From Trichoplax sp. H2 (taxonomy: Eukaryota; Placozoa; Uniplacotomia; Trichoplacea): DNA of 64,000 bases. Position 1 is the first letter of the stretch. Every line of letters starts with the position of its first letter. A model generated the notes under the pieces. That model saw only the letters and a list, made by a program, of their open reading frames with translations, did no database searches and had not been told where the DNA came from. Position numbers and translations under genes: made by a program. The stretch lies in contig NOWV01000178.1 in NCBI GenBank assembly GCA_003344405.1, positions 98,006 to 162,005 of the forward strand, in the 5' to 3' direction. Below are positions 50,894-63,043 of this stretch, one piece after another.

Positions 50894-52274
50894 TTAGCTA
50901 ATCATAGAGACAACAGTTGATATAAAGTCTCTCCTATTGCAATAATGACATAATTTTGATGAATTTAAAGGTTTACGAGATATCCTCCTAAGAGAACTTT
51001 CATTCTCCGCTTCGTTTGTGTATGTAATTTCGCACTTATTACCATTAGTGTTAGTGGATCCGGTGGTGTGGAGACTATTATGACATTCCCTTCCTGGATA
51101 GTAAAGTTCTTCATAATTGCTAAATTGATCATATTTAGTCCTGCTAGCTGTATCTTGATGGCTTGCTATTGTTGTGGTATACTGTTGCAATGGCTATCCA
51201 TTGCAAAGAAAAAGTATAATCATTTGCTTTGCTTAAACAAATCGATTTAAATGCTCTTCAATAAATTACCACTTCAGGGCGAATATTGTCTAATTTGGAA
51301 TTCTGTGATTCCATCAAAGCTCCTATAAATGGAATAAAATTGAGTTGTCTGATCGAATTAATTAAGCATTAAGTAAAAATTTCTTTAGTGCTAACGTCAG
51401 TCAATTTATTGCTTCGAAAACAAGATTCACAATTTAAATCACTATTTTACCTAATTTTCTTGTTAATACTTCTAATGGATACTTTTTCGTTGATGATTTA
51501 AAGCACCTTTAAGAATTTCACATCAGTAACAAAAATATATTGAGATTCAAGTAAATTAATTTCCCAAGGATATTAATAAGGTTGGTAAAGCAGAGAATTT
51601 ATTTTTCCTGACTAACCATGTTTTATATTTTTTGCAAAGTGCAACTCCTATCAAAGCCAAAAATAAGAATAGAACGCCAAAACTGATAGCTAACGGTACC
51701 AGTACCGTTAAAAGGTTTGCCCCTGGAGTATGGGTTGTACACATAATCCCTATTTTGATCAAATAAATCCTTATTCAAAATTATGGAAATTAAGAGCATA
51801 TTTAAGCAATGATTATAGATATAAATGCAAGAATTTATGTTTATAGACAAGAAATTATTGCAAGCAGCATATTACGAACATTAGTAATTTAAAATAGCAA
51901 GCCTCGTATAAAGCTGCGGTATCATAAGTGTAATTAAAGATTATACGTCTATCAACCTGGAATATGACTGATAGATTGACTATATTCCTTGAATTCGCCC
52001 CTATTGTTCTTTACTTTCACGACTATTCGATAAAAATACGTAGCATTTGATACAAAAGTATCAATAACTAAATTATTTTTGCCAGGTAAGGGTGTGAAAT
52101 AAATTTTTTGAGTTCGGGTAGATTCTGTTTCCAAACCATACTCCATTGAAACTATCATTTTACTATTATTTGGCATATTTTCGAACGTCCAAGCCAAATT
52201 GATTGCTGTACAGTTTTCATCCTCTACAACTAATTTCTTAATGACTATTTCTTGGCTACTTTGGTTCAACAGCA
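50894..52274 (-). other. receptor C-terminal part: FN3-like domain, transmembrane helix, tail
   Basis: Exon 52274-51957 encodes a fibronectin-III-like sandwich ([18 protein letters not shown], then [17 protein letters not shown]). Its acceptor has a long pyrimidine tract ending TTTCAG and accepts phase 1 from the last EGF exon. Exon 51749-51613 encodes a short stalk and the membrane helix ([20 protein letters not shown]) with a basic stop-transfer (CKKYK). Exon 51193-50894 encodes a 99-residue tail with [18 protein letters not shown] and [18 protein letters not shown] fits the S/I/V/L-x-Y-x-x-L/I/V pattern of inhibitory tyrosine motifs, and YTN fits a Grb2-type pYxN site. These are pattern matches only. 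The donor after 51613 (GTCAGG) is weaker than usual. Confidence 0.8.
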
Positions 52275-55200
52275 CTGAAATAAGAATAAAAAATAAGTAA
52301 GAAATATTTGTGTCTTTCAGCATCATTTAGATAGCATATTTCTATCTTAAATTACTACTAGCACTATTCTCAGTTACTTATGCTAGTAAGAAATATAAAT
52401 CGTCTAATACCGAGTAGAGTAGTCCCAAATCAGTTTAAGAATACAATCATAGAATTACACGAAAATAGGTCAATTGAACGTTGGATTGCGAGACTGCATA
52501 AATATCTATTTGTAAAAGATGACTATAGCACGTATCGTAACAATTTTATTGAGATGTTTACATTAAGGTTCAGAGATATAACCGGCCAATACGCGTATTG
52601 GCCGCGTATTGGCCCGGGCATTACGCGTAATGGCCAATATTACCGGGCAATACGCGTATTGGCTAACTTCGGGTTTTGGCCGTAACCTATAGATTGGGCC
52701 AAGAATGTGGGTACATTGAGATTTTTATTCTGATGCTTTAATTAGAAGCACGACTTATGAATAGAACTAATCTTGCGACTTAATTGGCAAAATATGGTTG
52801 TGTAGCTGAAAGAATCATTCTATATCTAATTGCTTATAAATGATGGGTTTAACAGCAATAATTTAAACAGTCAGATTGAAACTAGGTAGTCCTTGGTAGT
52901 TGTATACGTAATAAAGTGGAGTTTACAAGAAACTGTAGTTCTTTTTTTATTATTTTTGAGACAATCTATCAAATAAAGTAATGTATTAAACTATTTTATT
53001 GGTAAATAAATTAAATCACATCAATAGAATAAGATAAAGAATGGATTATAACTGAAATATCATCATTACGATCTAACTTTAGAATGCATAAGGGTATAAA
53101 TAATACAATAGGTGAAAAATAATGCACTATACCTTCTCCACAGAATGTTCCCGTGACTTCAGGTGGACATTTGCATATGTAACCAGTGATTTGATCGGTG
53201 CATGTTGCGTATTCATGCTGACAAGGATTGGAAGCACATCTACTGATCTCTTGAAAGTAATTTTTAAATAAACAAACTTTGGTTATAAAAGTTTTCACAG
53301 CTTAAAGTTCTAATAATATGATATAGTACGTAGCATTAAATCATTTTAATAAATGAGCAAATAGATCGATAATTCGAACAATTTTACAAAATAGCGCACT
53401 CGTTCCTGAATTGCACCCTTTGTATAAAGCAGACTAGTTCAGAATGTAACCAAATACAATTTGTTAAGGGCATTCTGTAGTGACTGTAATCTTAGCTGTT
53501 ACAAGGTACAAGAACTCAAAATTTGAAATGATCTTAATTTATGGAAGTAATTAATACTTCTAGAACTTGACTTTAAATCAATAATTACAATTAATTATTA
53601 TTCAGAATTTCTGATGAGAAGTATGACTTCTGTAACAATTTATAGAATATTATTTAATATTTATAGTTATATTCTACTACATACATAAATATAGTTAAAT
53701 CTATCGCAATCAATAATAAATCACATCTTTATCAAAAATACTTAATATTTACCATATTGACAATTATTTCCATATGTTTTTACGGTACAATTGCATGTAT
53801 AGTTATACACACCGAGAGCGATACAAATGCCTCCGTTCTTACATAACGAACTATTTGTTCGGCATATATTACCATCTTAAGTATAGCAGAAATAAAGCGA
53901 ATTCAGAATTGAATTAATTTAATTATTTCATATAGCTGCGATATGTAGATATAGGTTCATAAAACTGAACTAAATCTATTAATAAACATTGAATTCGATT
54001 AATGTAAAAAGAAATAATTTATCAATAATAAGGTGTTTATTAAGGTTTAGGACACTTGAAAGTTGAATTATCGATACCTGTTTCGCAATAGATTCCTGTT
54101 CGATCGAAGGGACAAATGCATGTATAGCCATTGGTTTGATCGTGGCATGTACCGTCGTGTAGGCAAGGATTTGAGGAGCATTCGTTGATATCTATACGGT
54201 GATAAAATCATTTGGTTTTAGATAGATTTTTATGTACAGTACTTCAAATTCGATTTAATTTGTGTATAGATTTATGTCCATACGCGTATATACGAGTTCT
54301 TACTAGTTTCGCATTGATCGCCGCTATATCCTAACGGACAGTTACATTTGTAATCATTCATATTCTCTGTACAGGTACCATTATTTTGACAAGGCAATGC
54401 CTGGCATTCAGTGATATCTATGAAATTTGTTATAATCTTTATCTTAATCTATGTTTTTGCTCTGTAGTCTATTACAGTATTACTAGTATGTTGGCTACAG
54501 CATGGTATATTTCGCTATGATGCCATTGTGCTATATATTGCTACATATTATCTATTGCTTAATAATATTTTATAGCATTATTGGGTTAGTGTTTTGTGAA
54601 TACAGCTTAACATATAGTAAATATATCAATTACGCCAATAAACACCGTTACTTCCAATACCGTACCGTAATTTTAGGTAATTTAATGTCATTATGAAATA
54701 TCATGACTATTACTAATGTGATAATCATATTTAATATAAGCGCATTTAATGATTTTAGAACTTTAACTAATGATTAATAAAGTTACAGTATTACTGTAAA
54801 TAAAGTATACAGTAACTTACTAGCAGAAATATCGAATTACTACAATTAATGCTAATAATTCTATTACAGTCATTCCAAAAAGTATTTTATTAGTATAAAA
54901 ATAATGTAATTTCCACCAAAATGATGTGTTATTTATTCCAATTGGTATATTTGATGTTTTAAAACTCAACTAAAGGCACTGAAATATTAATTTTTAATTG
55001 AAGATGGGATAATCAATTTCCAGTTGCAAAATTAATGAAACATTAGCTGTTTATATTTATTTGTTAAAAAATACAAGTAGTTAATTTTAAATTAGTTTCA
55101 AAATATATCAATTTCAAGATATTAAACACTTACTATATTGGCAGTTATTTCCATATGTTTTGGTTGTACAATTGCATGTATAGTTATACACGCTATGAGC

Positions 55201-58200
55201 GATACAAAGGCCTCCGTTTTGACATACCGAGCTATTTGTACGGCAGGTATTACCATCTTAAGTACCGGATAAATGAAAGATCATGATTAGAGAATCGTTT
55301 TAATTTAATTTATTTATATTAAATAGCTATGATTTAGCTGTATATTATATTTGCAGTGAATAAATCTACATGTGAACATGTAGTGATTTTAAACTATATA
55401 CAGTAGTTGTGGGAATCTAAGATATTGCAGTAATATTTAGTAAACGAATTATGCGATATAGAATAATAGGTTGAACCTATAAAGTAAATGTAGATTGTGA
55501 TTGTATAAATAAACAGTGCACTCGTAATATAGATATTATATGTTAAAAGGGATTAAACCAATTTAATACATAATATTAAATTAGATTCGTACAGAAAATA
55601 ATTTATTAAAATTAAGTGTTTACTAAGGCTAAGATTCCTAGAATGTAGAACTATCGATACCTGTCTCGCAATAGATTCCTGTTCGATCAAAGGGACAATT
55701 GCATCTATAACTATCGATTTGATCTTGGCATGTACCGCCATATAGACAAGGATTCGATGAGCATTCGTTAATATCTAAAGATTAATGAAAAAATTTAATT
55801 TTATAATATTTAGAATATAATATAGCATTTCGAACTTGATTTGATTGGCGATTAAATGTAATGTATAACTCTTACTAGTTTCGCATTGATTGCCGGTATA
55901 TCCTACGAGACAGTTACACGCATAACTATCCACGTTATTTGTGCATGTGCCGTTATGTCTACAAGGCGATGACTGGCATTCATCGATATCTATAAAATTG
56001 ATAAAGATCTTTATCGTAATCTTTAAGACTACTCTATTTCGTAATAAGCGTTTATCTATTACTTAATCTTTTGATAATGCAATAATAGTATTGCAATTAA
56101 ATTATTTAATTTTAATAATTAGAGTACCAAAGTCGATTTTTGTATCAACATTAATACGACACTATCGTCTTTATTGATAACTATTTACCACAACATATGT
56201 ACAGTTAAATTTATCATAATTACTATTAAATTACATTTTAATCAAAGTATTCAATATTTACCGTATTGACAATTACTTCCATACGTTTTTGCTGTACAAT
56301 TACATGTATAGTTATATACGCCGAGAGGGATACAAGTGCCTCCATTTATACATACCGAACTATTTATTCGGCATACATTACCATCTTAAATGTAACAGAA
56401 AATAATGATGGTAGAATCGTGTTAACTTCATTATTTCAAATAGTTATAATATCGATATCTGTTCCTAAAACTTTACTACATCTATTACTAAACATCGAAT
56501 TCGATTACTGTAGAAAATAATATATTGATAAAATTGTGTTTACGAACGCTGAGATCATTATAATGTTAAACTATCGATACCTGTCTCGCAATAGATTCCT
56601 GTTCGATCAAAGGGACAATTGCATCTATAACTATCGATTTGATCTTGGCATGTACCGCCATATAGACAAGGATTCGATGAGCATTCGTTAATATCTAAAG
56701 ATTAATGAAAAAATTTAATTTTATAATATTTAGAACATAATATAGCATTTCGAACTTGATTTGATTGGCGATTAAATGTAATGTATAACTCTTACTAGTT
56801 TCGCATTGATTGCCGGTATATCCTACGAGACAGTTACACGCATAACCATCCACGTTATCTGTGCATGTGCCGTTATGTCTACAACGCGATGAATGGCATT
56901 CGTTGATAGCTGCATTTTAAATTGGAGACGGAGTACATATTTCATTATGACACGATACAAATGTGAAAGTATTGAAACATTAAAAGATAGCCCTGCAGCA
57001 TAATTCGGTCTATATTTTTTTTATAATGTGTAATTGTTACTCAATTGATCACTTAATAATTCTACACTTAGTAAATCGATGATTTTAGTTTTCATTACCG
57101 TTGAAAGGCTCATAAAAAATCACCATATGCGTATGTTTTTTTATAGCTAGAACTGGTATCGCATGTTTTACTGTTTTACTATTATGGCCTAGCTCTTGCG
57201 GGCCTTTTTAATTTTTACAAATGTAATAAAGCAGAATCTTATCTTAAGTTTTAGTTGGTCTAGCTTTATTGTGAGCAAACGACATAAAATGGCATAAGAT
57301 ATAGGCGATCGTATTACAATTTACTAGTTGTAAATCTGCTTAATTTAACCGTTTATAGAGGAAAATTTAGAGCCAGTATCAACAAACAATGTAAATCAAT
57401 AATAATTTTTCAACTATGAGTAAAATAGAAGTCTTAAGCTAAGCTCATTTCTGTTAAAGTTTAAATAACTTTTTACTTAATTCTAATTCTTACTGAATAA
57501 TAATTATAAAAATATGTAATAAACGTAATATCTACTTTGATAAAATAATATTGTCAATAGTAAGAATATTAAATATGGTTAACTATACGCTCTATTGCAA
57601 TTAATCATGGAATTATTAACTTACCATTATAACAAGTTAGAAAGATATCCAAGCATGAATCAGAAGGAAAATTTACCGAAGTGTTGAAGAAACAACTTGC
57701 AGGAGATTCATAATCTGTGCAGGTAACATTACTAGGCCAAATTGAGCCAACGTGAGTATTCGGGAGATAACCATAATTAGATATCGCTGAAAAACCCAAC
57801 TGTCTGCAAGCTACTTTAGCCGTAAACCACCCGAAACTAGGATTACATACTGTACCCCAAGTACCATGATGATATATTTCAAGCCTTCCGCTAGTTGTAC
57901 CACCGGAAAGATGTAGTTGTCCTTCCGTAGCTATTTGCAGGAAAATAGAAAAATATTGAATAAAATTGAATGATTGGGCAGATAATCATTATTTACGATT
58001 TATCTCAGATAGTAGATGACTTTTTTCCGTGAAATGAAGTAGACTATAGAGACAATGCATAAATGTATTGTATGTGCTGACGCTGTAAACTTTACATTCA
58101 CCCTGATTAGCGAATGAAATCTTGACTGTGTTTGTCTTACCTCTCCAGACTATAGTAATACTGCAATTTAAAACATCTTATATTAAACATTTCATAGCTA

Positions 58201-61200
58201 GCAATCTTCCAGAATTAATGAGTTTATCTTACATTATAACATTTTATTTATAATGTGTCTTAACCAAATTAATGATGTTAATAAAGTATTTTCTCAGTTA
58301 GTGCGGTACAGAAATAGATTAAATTATTGCTTCTCCTATTTTACGCAACATATTATTAGTATTATAAATAAAATTAAAATGATACATTGAAATCATGCTG
58401 CTTTAAACATCAGTAAATACCAAATGTTTGAAATTTGTTTAATTATTACTTTGACGAATTTAGGGCAATTAATTTAACTAAAACCTACTAGTAATTTTGT
58501 AAGATTCAATAGTTACGTAAGCTTCATATCTTGGAAGTTCTCATAATGTGATATGAGGAGACTCAGATTATAGTGCCAGTTATAATATCTCCGAATATTT
58601 AACATTACTACTTTTACTAAAGATTATAAATTATTACCCAAGGTAGTTGTATGAACAGTTAGAAATTTGTTGCTACCCTTCTGCACTAGTTTTAAGAAAT
58701 CATTTTTTCGCGTAAGCAGTTACGTGCGGTTTATGTTATTACGATATAAAATAATGCCAAAATTGAGCATTTACAGTTAAATATGAAGCATTTGTAATTT
58801 TGATATTAAACATTGTGTAAGTCGGTAAATACTGTAGAACAAAATTATACCTATTATTACAGTAAAAAGAGAAATTTACATCGTTAATAGTAGCTAATTA
58901 TTAGAAGTCTTACCTCCATTTGCGGCATCTAAATTATGTTTAAAAATAATATCGAATATCAGTAAAAGAATCTTACATATATTTATGATCTTCAACAAGG
59001 TTACTTAGTGGTATTACTGCAAATCAAGGCCTTCTGTATTTATCTCTATAGCTACAAACTATAAACATGACGATATGGCATGACTTAATCCATTCGTATA
59101 TATTAACATAATTACTGTGATTTATACTACTAACATTTTCCGCAACGAGTTCCATAGTAGTTATTGGAGCAGTTACACAGCGCTCTTCCTTTGACCGATA
59201 TACAATCATGATTGTAATAGCATGGACGTGATATACAATAATCACCTAGCAGATACAGCAAAATCAGCATACAAAGACATCAAATATAAAAATAAGACAT
59301 CATACGATACAACTAACGAAATTGTAAAATACTTGCTACTTCTATACTGTTTTCAGTCATTTAGATATCTTAATAACATGGTATTTATTTTTCGAAGTGC
59401 AAATCGCATTATCTAGGTTATGTTTACAACATATTTGACTAAGTCCTATTATTAACAGACTGCTTGAAGACAAAATCAATGTTAGTTTTAGTTGTATTGT
59501 TAGAGTAAGGAAATAATCTGTTCAGATATGTAGATACATACGGTATTGACAACGACTTCCATAGTATCCATAAGGACACTCACAGCGATATTTATATGCA
59601 TAATACCCAGTACCGTTTTGTATAATACAAGTGCCATAATTATAGCATGGATTGCTTATACACGGATTTTTTTCTGTAACGAAAATAGAAGCAATTATTA
59701 ATACAAAATATTCATAGGAGATATTAGAATTTATGTATATGTATAACGTTTATTATAATCTCATAGGAATTATAAAATTTGTTGAAGAGTTAAAGCTTAC
59801 TTCCTTTCTATTTTTACAGAATGTGACAATGATATTGCGATATAGTTCAAAGTAAATTAAAGCGCCATTACTTGTTAACTTTTATGACTCATAAAGTCGT
59901 ATCACTAAATATTTACGTTAGTTTAAGGTATATTCTAGTGCTATGTGTGATCGCAAATGACTGAAGTAGGTTCCATAACCAGACATTTTGCAATCTGATG
60001 TATAGTTTATATAGATTATGAATTTCTAAATTAATTTTTATCTTAAATTACATTATGTCAGATTACTTTTAAGACCGTACCTAACGTCTACTTGTACTGA
60101 AAGCCAGAACTTCATATATTCTTATATGCACAAGTAATTGCAATATTATTTGTATAACATAAAATTTTAATTCAGAAACATAAAAAAACATACCATCATA
60201 ACATGTTACACCAACATCTTTATTATGCCCGCAGTTGTGAACTCCCCAACTGTCATGAGGACATGCGGCTACTAAAGATTCATAACCAGAACAACGCAGG
60301 TTAGCAAGCCAAATTTGCCCACTTCCACGGCCATATTTATTGCCATACGTAGTTGTATGTGAAAATCCTAACTGTCTACAGATGACGTTGGCATCTAACT
60401 TATCAAAGGATTTGCTGCATATCGTTCCCCAAGTATTATTATAAAGGATTTCAATTCTGCCAGTCGAATTTAATCCATGATCATTAATAAGACGGACTTG
60501 CACATCTTTCTCCCATTTATTTGCTGTTAAAAAATAAGAATAAAAGGGATACTCAATAGAAACAAATAGTTCACAGAATCCTTTATTTCTTGTGCTGTAA
60601 ATATGCTGCAAATAAACTAATGAGTGCGCCGGAATATGCCATGTAGTTTTAAAGTATGATTGAATACATTAGTTAACATTTAATAATGCAACTATTAATT
60701 TTTAACTGTCTGAATGAATATATACCTTACTTATGTACAATATCAACTTATAATTAAGTAATCCATGATGAGATAAAATTTTGAACATAAAATATGGTTA
60801 GTAAACCTAATTGGTTTATTATTGATAAGTAGCTTGAGCTGATTTATGTCATCTATAATTAATGCTTTGTAATGCTGCGTAAATTTTAAGATTCCTTCAG
60901 CATTAACTAGCTAAGTAATACTCTAGCTATAATTTCTAAGTACTATAGAAAGTAATATCATCCGTATGATGATTCTACAGCCCTAAGTATCAGGATAATC
61001 ATCCGGTTTATCTTAGCCGGGTGTCGTTTCTCAGTTCGACTGATTTTCAAGTAAGGAATTACTATATATAGAGTAGAGACTGTTAGATAAATGCTTTGTA
61101 TGGAATTGTGATTGATTGGAAATTGGCTAAGTCTGATTATCCTGTTTACCTTAGCTACTTTTGACTGTGAGAAAAGAAGTGATTCACGGACCTCCCAGAA

Positions 61201-63043
61201 CGTGATTTGCATAGCGGTTTAACAATAAACCTTTAGAATTTGAAGGCTATGTCTATATCGGCTATTCTTATCGTGAGATAAGATAGTGTTTTGTTAATTC
61301 TAGCAAATTGATCAAATGTAAGTGAAGGGAAGTTAGAGAGATCTTACGTGCTTACTTATTTTAAGTCGAACTAAAGTCAGAGTTGTGTCAAAAGTACTAA
61401 TGGCACGGATTCTTAAAGTTTCACGATTATAGGGAAGCTTAAATATATTATTAGAATAAATTAAAAGCACTACATATTTTCATTTACCTGTAAAGCAACT
61501 TAACGTTCGCACATAATGAAAATTTCGATCATATGAATCTTGACAATTTGGTATTTCTAGGCTCCTACGTGGACAATTTGCTAGTGAAGACTCATTACCG
61601 CTGCACTGAATGTTACTAAGCCAGGCTGATTCTATTGCAGATTGACGTATATAACTGAAGGATTGCAAAGTTGAGTATCCTAGCTGCTGGCAAGCAATTT
61701 TAGCATCGGCCAAGCCAAAACCATGATAGCAAATCGAGTTCCAGGTATGATTATAATATATTTCAAGCCGCCCATAGGCACTATTAGTATCACTGGCTAG
61801 AAAGAGTTGATTCTTGCTAGCTAAAGGTATTAATAATGATAAATTACGGAAGGTTTAATTTTTATGATGTCATTTTGTTATAATGGATCCGTATTTGATA
61901 TGTTACAGATTTAAGTATTTTTAGTACCACTTGATTTTATAATCATTATTTAATGCTAAAGACTAAATTTAAACGTAGAAATAATTTCAGATAACTTATA
62001 CTTCATTTATGGTTAGTTGAGATAGTAGAGAGTCTGAAAATTACTAAAGACACATATAAACTGAGAATAAAATTCTTTTTCGACTTAATAATGTAATATC
62101 TAGGCAGAATAGGGTTATATGTTACGCTAAATACTCTATCTTAAAATTTCTAAATTAAACTGACATACGTCGTATATCTATTAGTTTCACTAGTGGAGAT
62201 AATGTCACATATTAGTGCAATAGGGAAAATATTGAGAAAAAAACAGAATATAGTCTCACCTGTGCCTGTAGAATCTAGATAGGAAATTAAAAAGATTGAA
62301 ATTAGAACGCATCCTCTTTTATATACACTTGGTAAGACATTATATGACAATAGTACACACTCGCACGGTTCTGCTAATATAGTACAAATATTACAATAAA
62401 GATATCAGTACGGTAGTCTGTAAAAGATATACATCAACTGCATATGTTGACTTAATTAAATATCCATGAAATACACAAAATAGCATATTTATAAATGTAA
62501 ATCGTTAGAAAGTATCTAATTTTGAATGATTACAATCGGAAACTACGCTAATTTAAGAACTAACAGCCTTGGCAGCGGGTTCCATAATATTTTGATGAAC
62601 AGTTGCATCGAAAAGTTCCGTTAATGTTTGTACATGGGTTGTTATTATAACAAGGATTAGGTAAGCAAAGGTCACCTAAAATGCAACGCAAAAACTTGAT
62701 TAAGCATATATATATACTTATACGCTAGATTGTTATAGATAATCGCAATCGGTAAACTTGAAAGTATAAATTGAAATAAACTTCTGTATCCTTTCAAAAT
62801 GGCTGATCAGAGAAAGCAGAACATCTTTATTCACAAGCTCGTATATATCTGTATTTTAGGATATGAACACTACTATATGGCAAGTTAAAACGATGTATTC
62901 TCCTGCACTATTGATATTTAAATAATACTTACGATATTGACAGCGATTTCCGTAGTAGCCATAACTGCAAGTGCAATGAGATGTTTTATTTCGTAATTCG
63001 CAGGAACCATGAAAACATGGATTTTGGAGACAAGGGTTGTTTA
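50894..63043 (-). CDS. large SRCR/EGF/fibronectin-III type I receptor (5' end beyond window)
   Basis: At least 22 exons on the minus strand, each joining the next at phase 1 until the last junction. In N-to-C order: EGF, EGF, a 15-nt microexon, SRCR; SRCR; EGF, EGF, a 15-nt microexon, SRCR; nine EGF exons in three cassettes; one more EGF; a fibronectin-III-like domain; a transmembrane helix; a cytoplasmic tail. Exon coordinates are in the three sub-entries. SRCR and EGF arrays are extracellular protein- or ligand-binding modules; in animals such receptors act in pathogen recognition, adhesion or cell signalling. No enzymatic domain is visible. The tail contains tyrosines in SH2-type contexts (SNYEEL, TYTNEA). 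No start codon or signal peptide is seen, so the protein begins right of 64000. I cannot name an orthologue; the architecture looks lineage-specific. Treating 52326 as a separate gene start was rejected (see rejected items). Confidence 0.88.
52583..52663. repeat. GC-rich array of ACGCGT-centred palindromes
   Basis: Within 80 bp are three palindromes centred on ACGCGT. One is 22 bp and perfect (52583-52604, core GGCCAATACGCGTATTGGCC), then CATTACGCGTAATG (52619-52632), then CAATACGCGTATTG (52648-52661). They are separated by GGCC/CCGGG-rich spacers, and a lone GCGTATTGG half-copy lies at 52604-52612. The block is strikingly GC-rich for this genome. It lies in the intron between the last EGF exon and the fibronectin exon of the receptor. 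Confidence 0.85.
53133..56909 (-). other. receptor EGF region: three tandem three-EGF cassettes plus one EGF
   Basis: Each cassette is A (114 nt), B (114 nt), C (123 nt). Cassette 1: 56909-56796, 56694-56581, 56384-56262. Cassette 2: 55989-55876, 55774-55661, 55256-55134. Cassette 3: 54417-54304, 54191-54078, 53875-53753. A last EGF lies at 53249-53133 ([15 protein letters not shown]). A and B domains look calcium-binding: A2 reads [16 protein letters not shown] then [12 protein letters not shown], and B reads [15 protein letters not shown] then [13 protein letters not shown] domains share DGN.CR.NSS.C..GG.C and YNYTCNC..KTYG.NCQY. All are class 1-1 exons, so whole cassettes can be duplicated without breaking the frame. 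Confidence 0.9.
55650..55990. repeat. near-identical duplicated block, copy 1 (partner 56570-56910)
   Basis: About 340 bp covering the B exon, the intron and the A exon of EGF cassette 2 is repeated at 56570-56910 with only about ten mismatches. The intron between the exons differs at a single base in the part compared. The other exons of the same cassettes are much more diverged, so this block was duplicated or converted recently. Confidence 0.9.
56570..56910. repeat. near-identical duplicated block, copy 2 (partner 55650-55990)
   Basis: Partner of the preceding block, 920 bp away in the same orientation. It holds the B and A exons of EGF cassette 1. Differences cluster at the outer end, in the first residues of the A exon (INECHSSRC here, IDECQSSPC in copy 1). 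Confidence 0.9.
57625..63043 (-). other. receptor N-terminal part: two EGF-EGF-microexon-SRCR modules plus one SRCR
   Basis: Module 1: EGF 63043-62933 ([21 protein letters not shown]), EGF 62675-62565 ([20 protein letters not shown]), 15-nt microexon 62274-62260, SRCR 61820-61488 ([27 protein letters not shown]). A stand-alone SRCR follows at 60523-60194 ([46 protein letters not shown]), with six cysteines as in group A SRCR domains. Module 2: EGF 59673-59542, EGF 59245-59135, microexon 58928-58914, SRCR 57930-57625 ([27 protein letters not shown]). The SRCR exons are 333, 330 and 306 nt. The third SRCR lacks the usual DGW-like spacing near its end and has a shifted cysteine. The microexons were called from exact AG/GT edges and phase and are the least certain part. 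Confidence 0.8.

Noticed and set aside
52274-52326. ATG at 52326 with a hydrophobic stretch ([20 protein letters not shown]) as the signal peptide of a separate FN3 receptor gene
   Set aside because: The hydrophobic run is explained as the pyrimidine tract of a splice acceptor ending TTTCAG at 52275. The exon from 52274 accepts phase 1 exactly as the preceding EGF exon donates, and the receptor otherwise lacks a transmembrane end. A separate short gene is not fully excluded.
60600-61460. Extra coding exon between the first and second SRCR exons
   Set aside because: The 84-codon open frame at 60958-61212 has no cysteine pattern of SRCR or EGF and no phase-1 splice edges. The flanking SRCR exons already join in phase.
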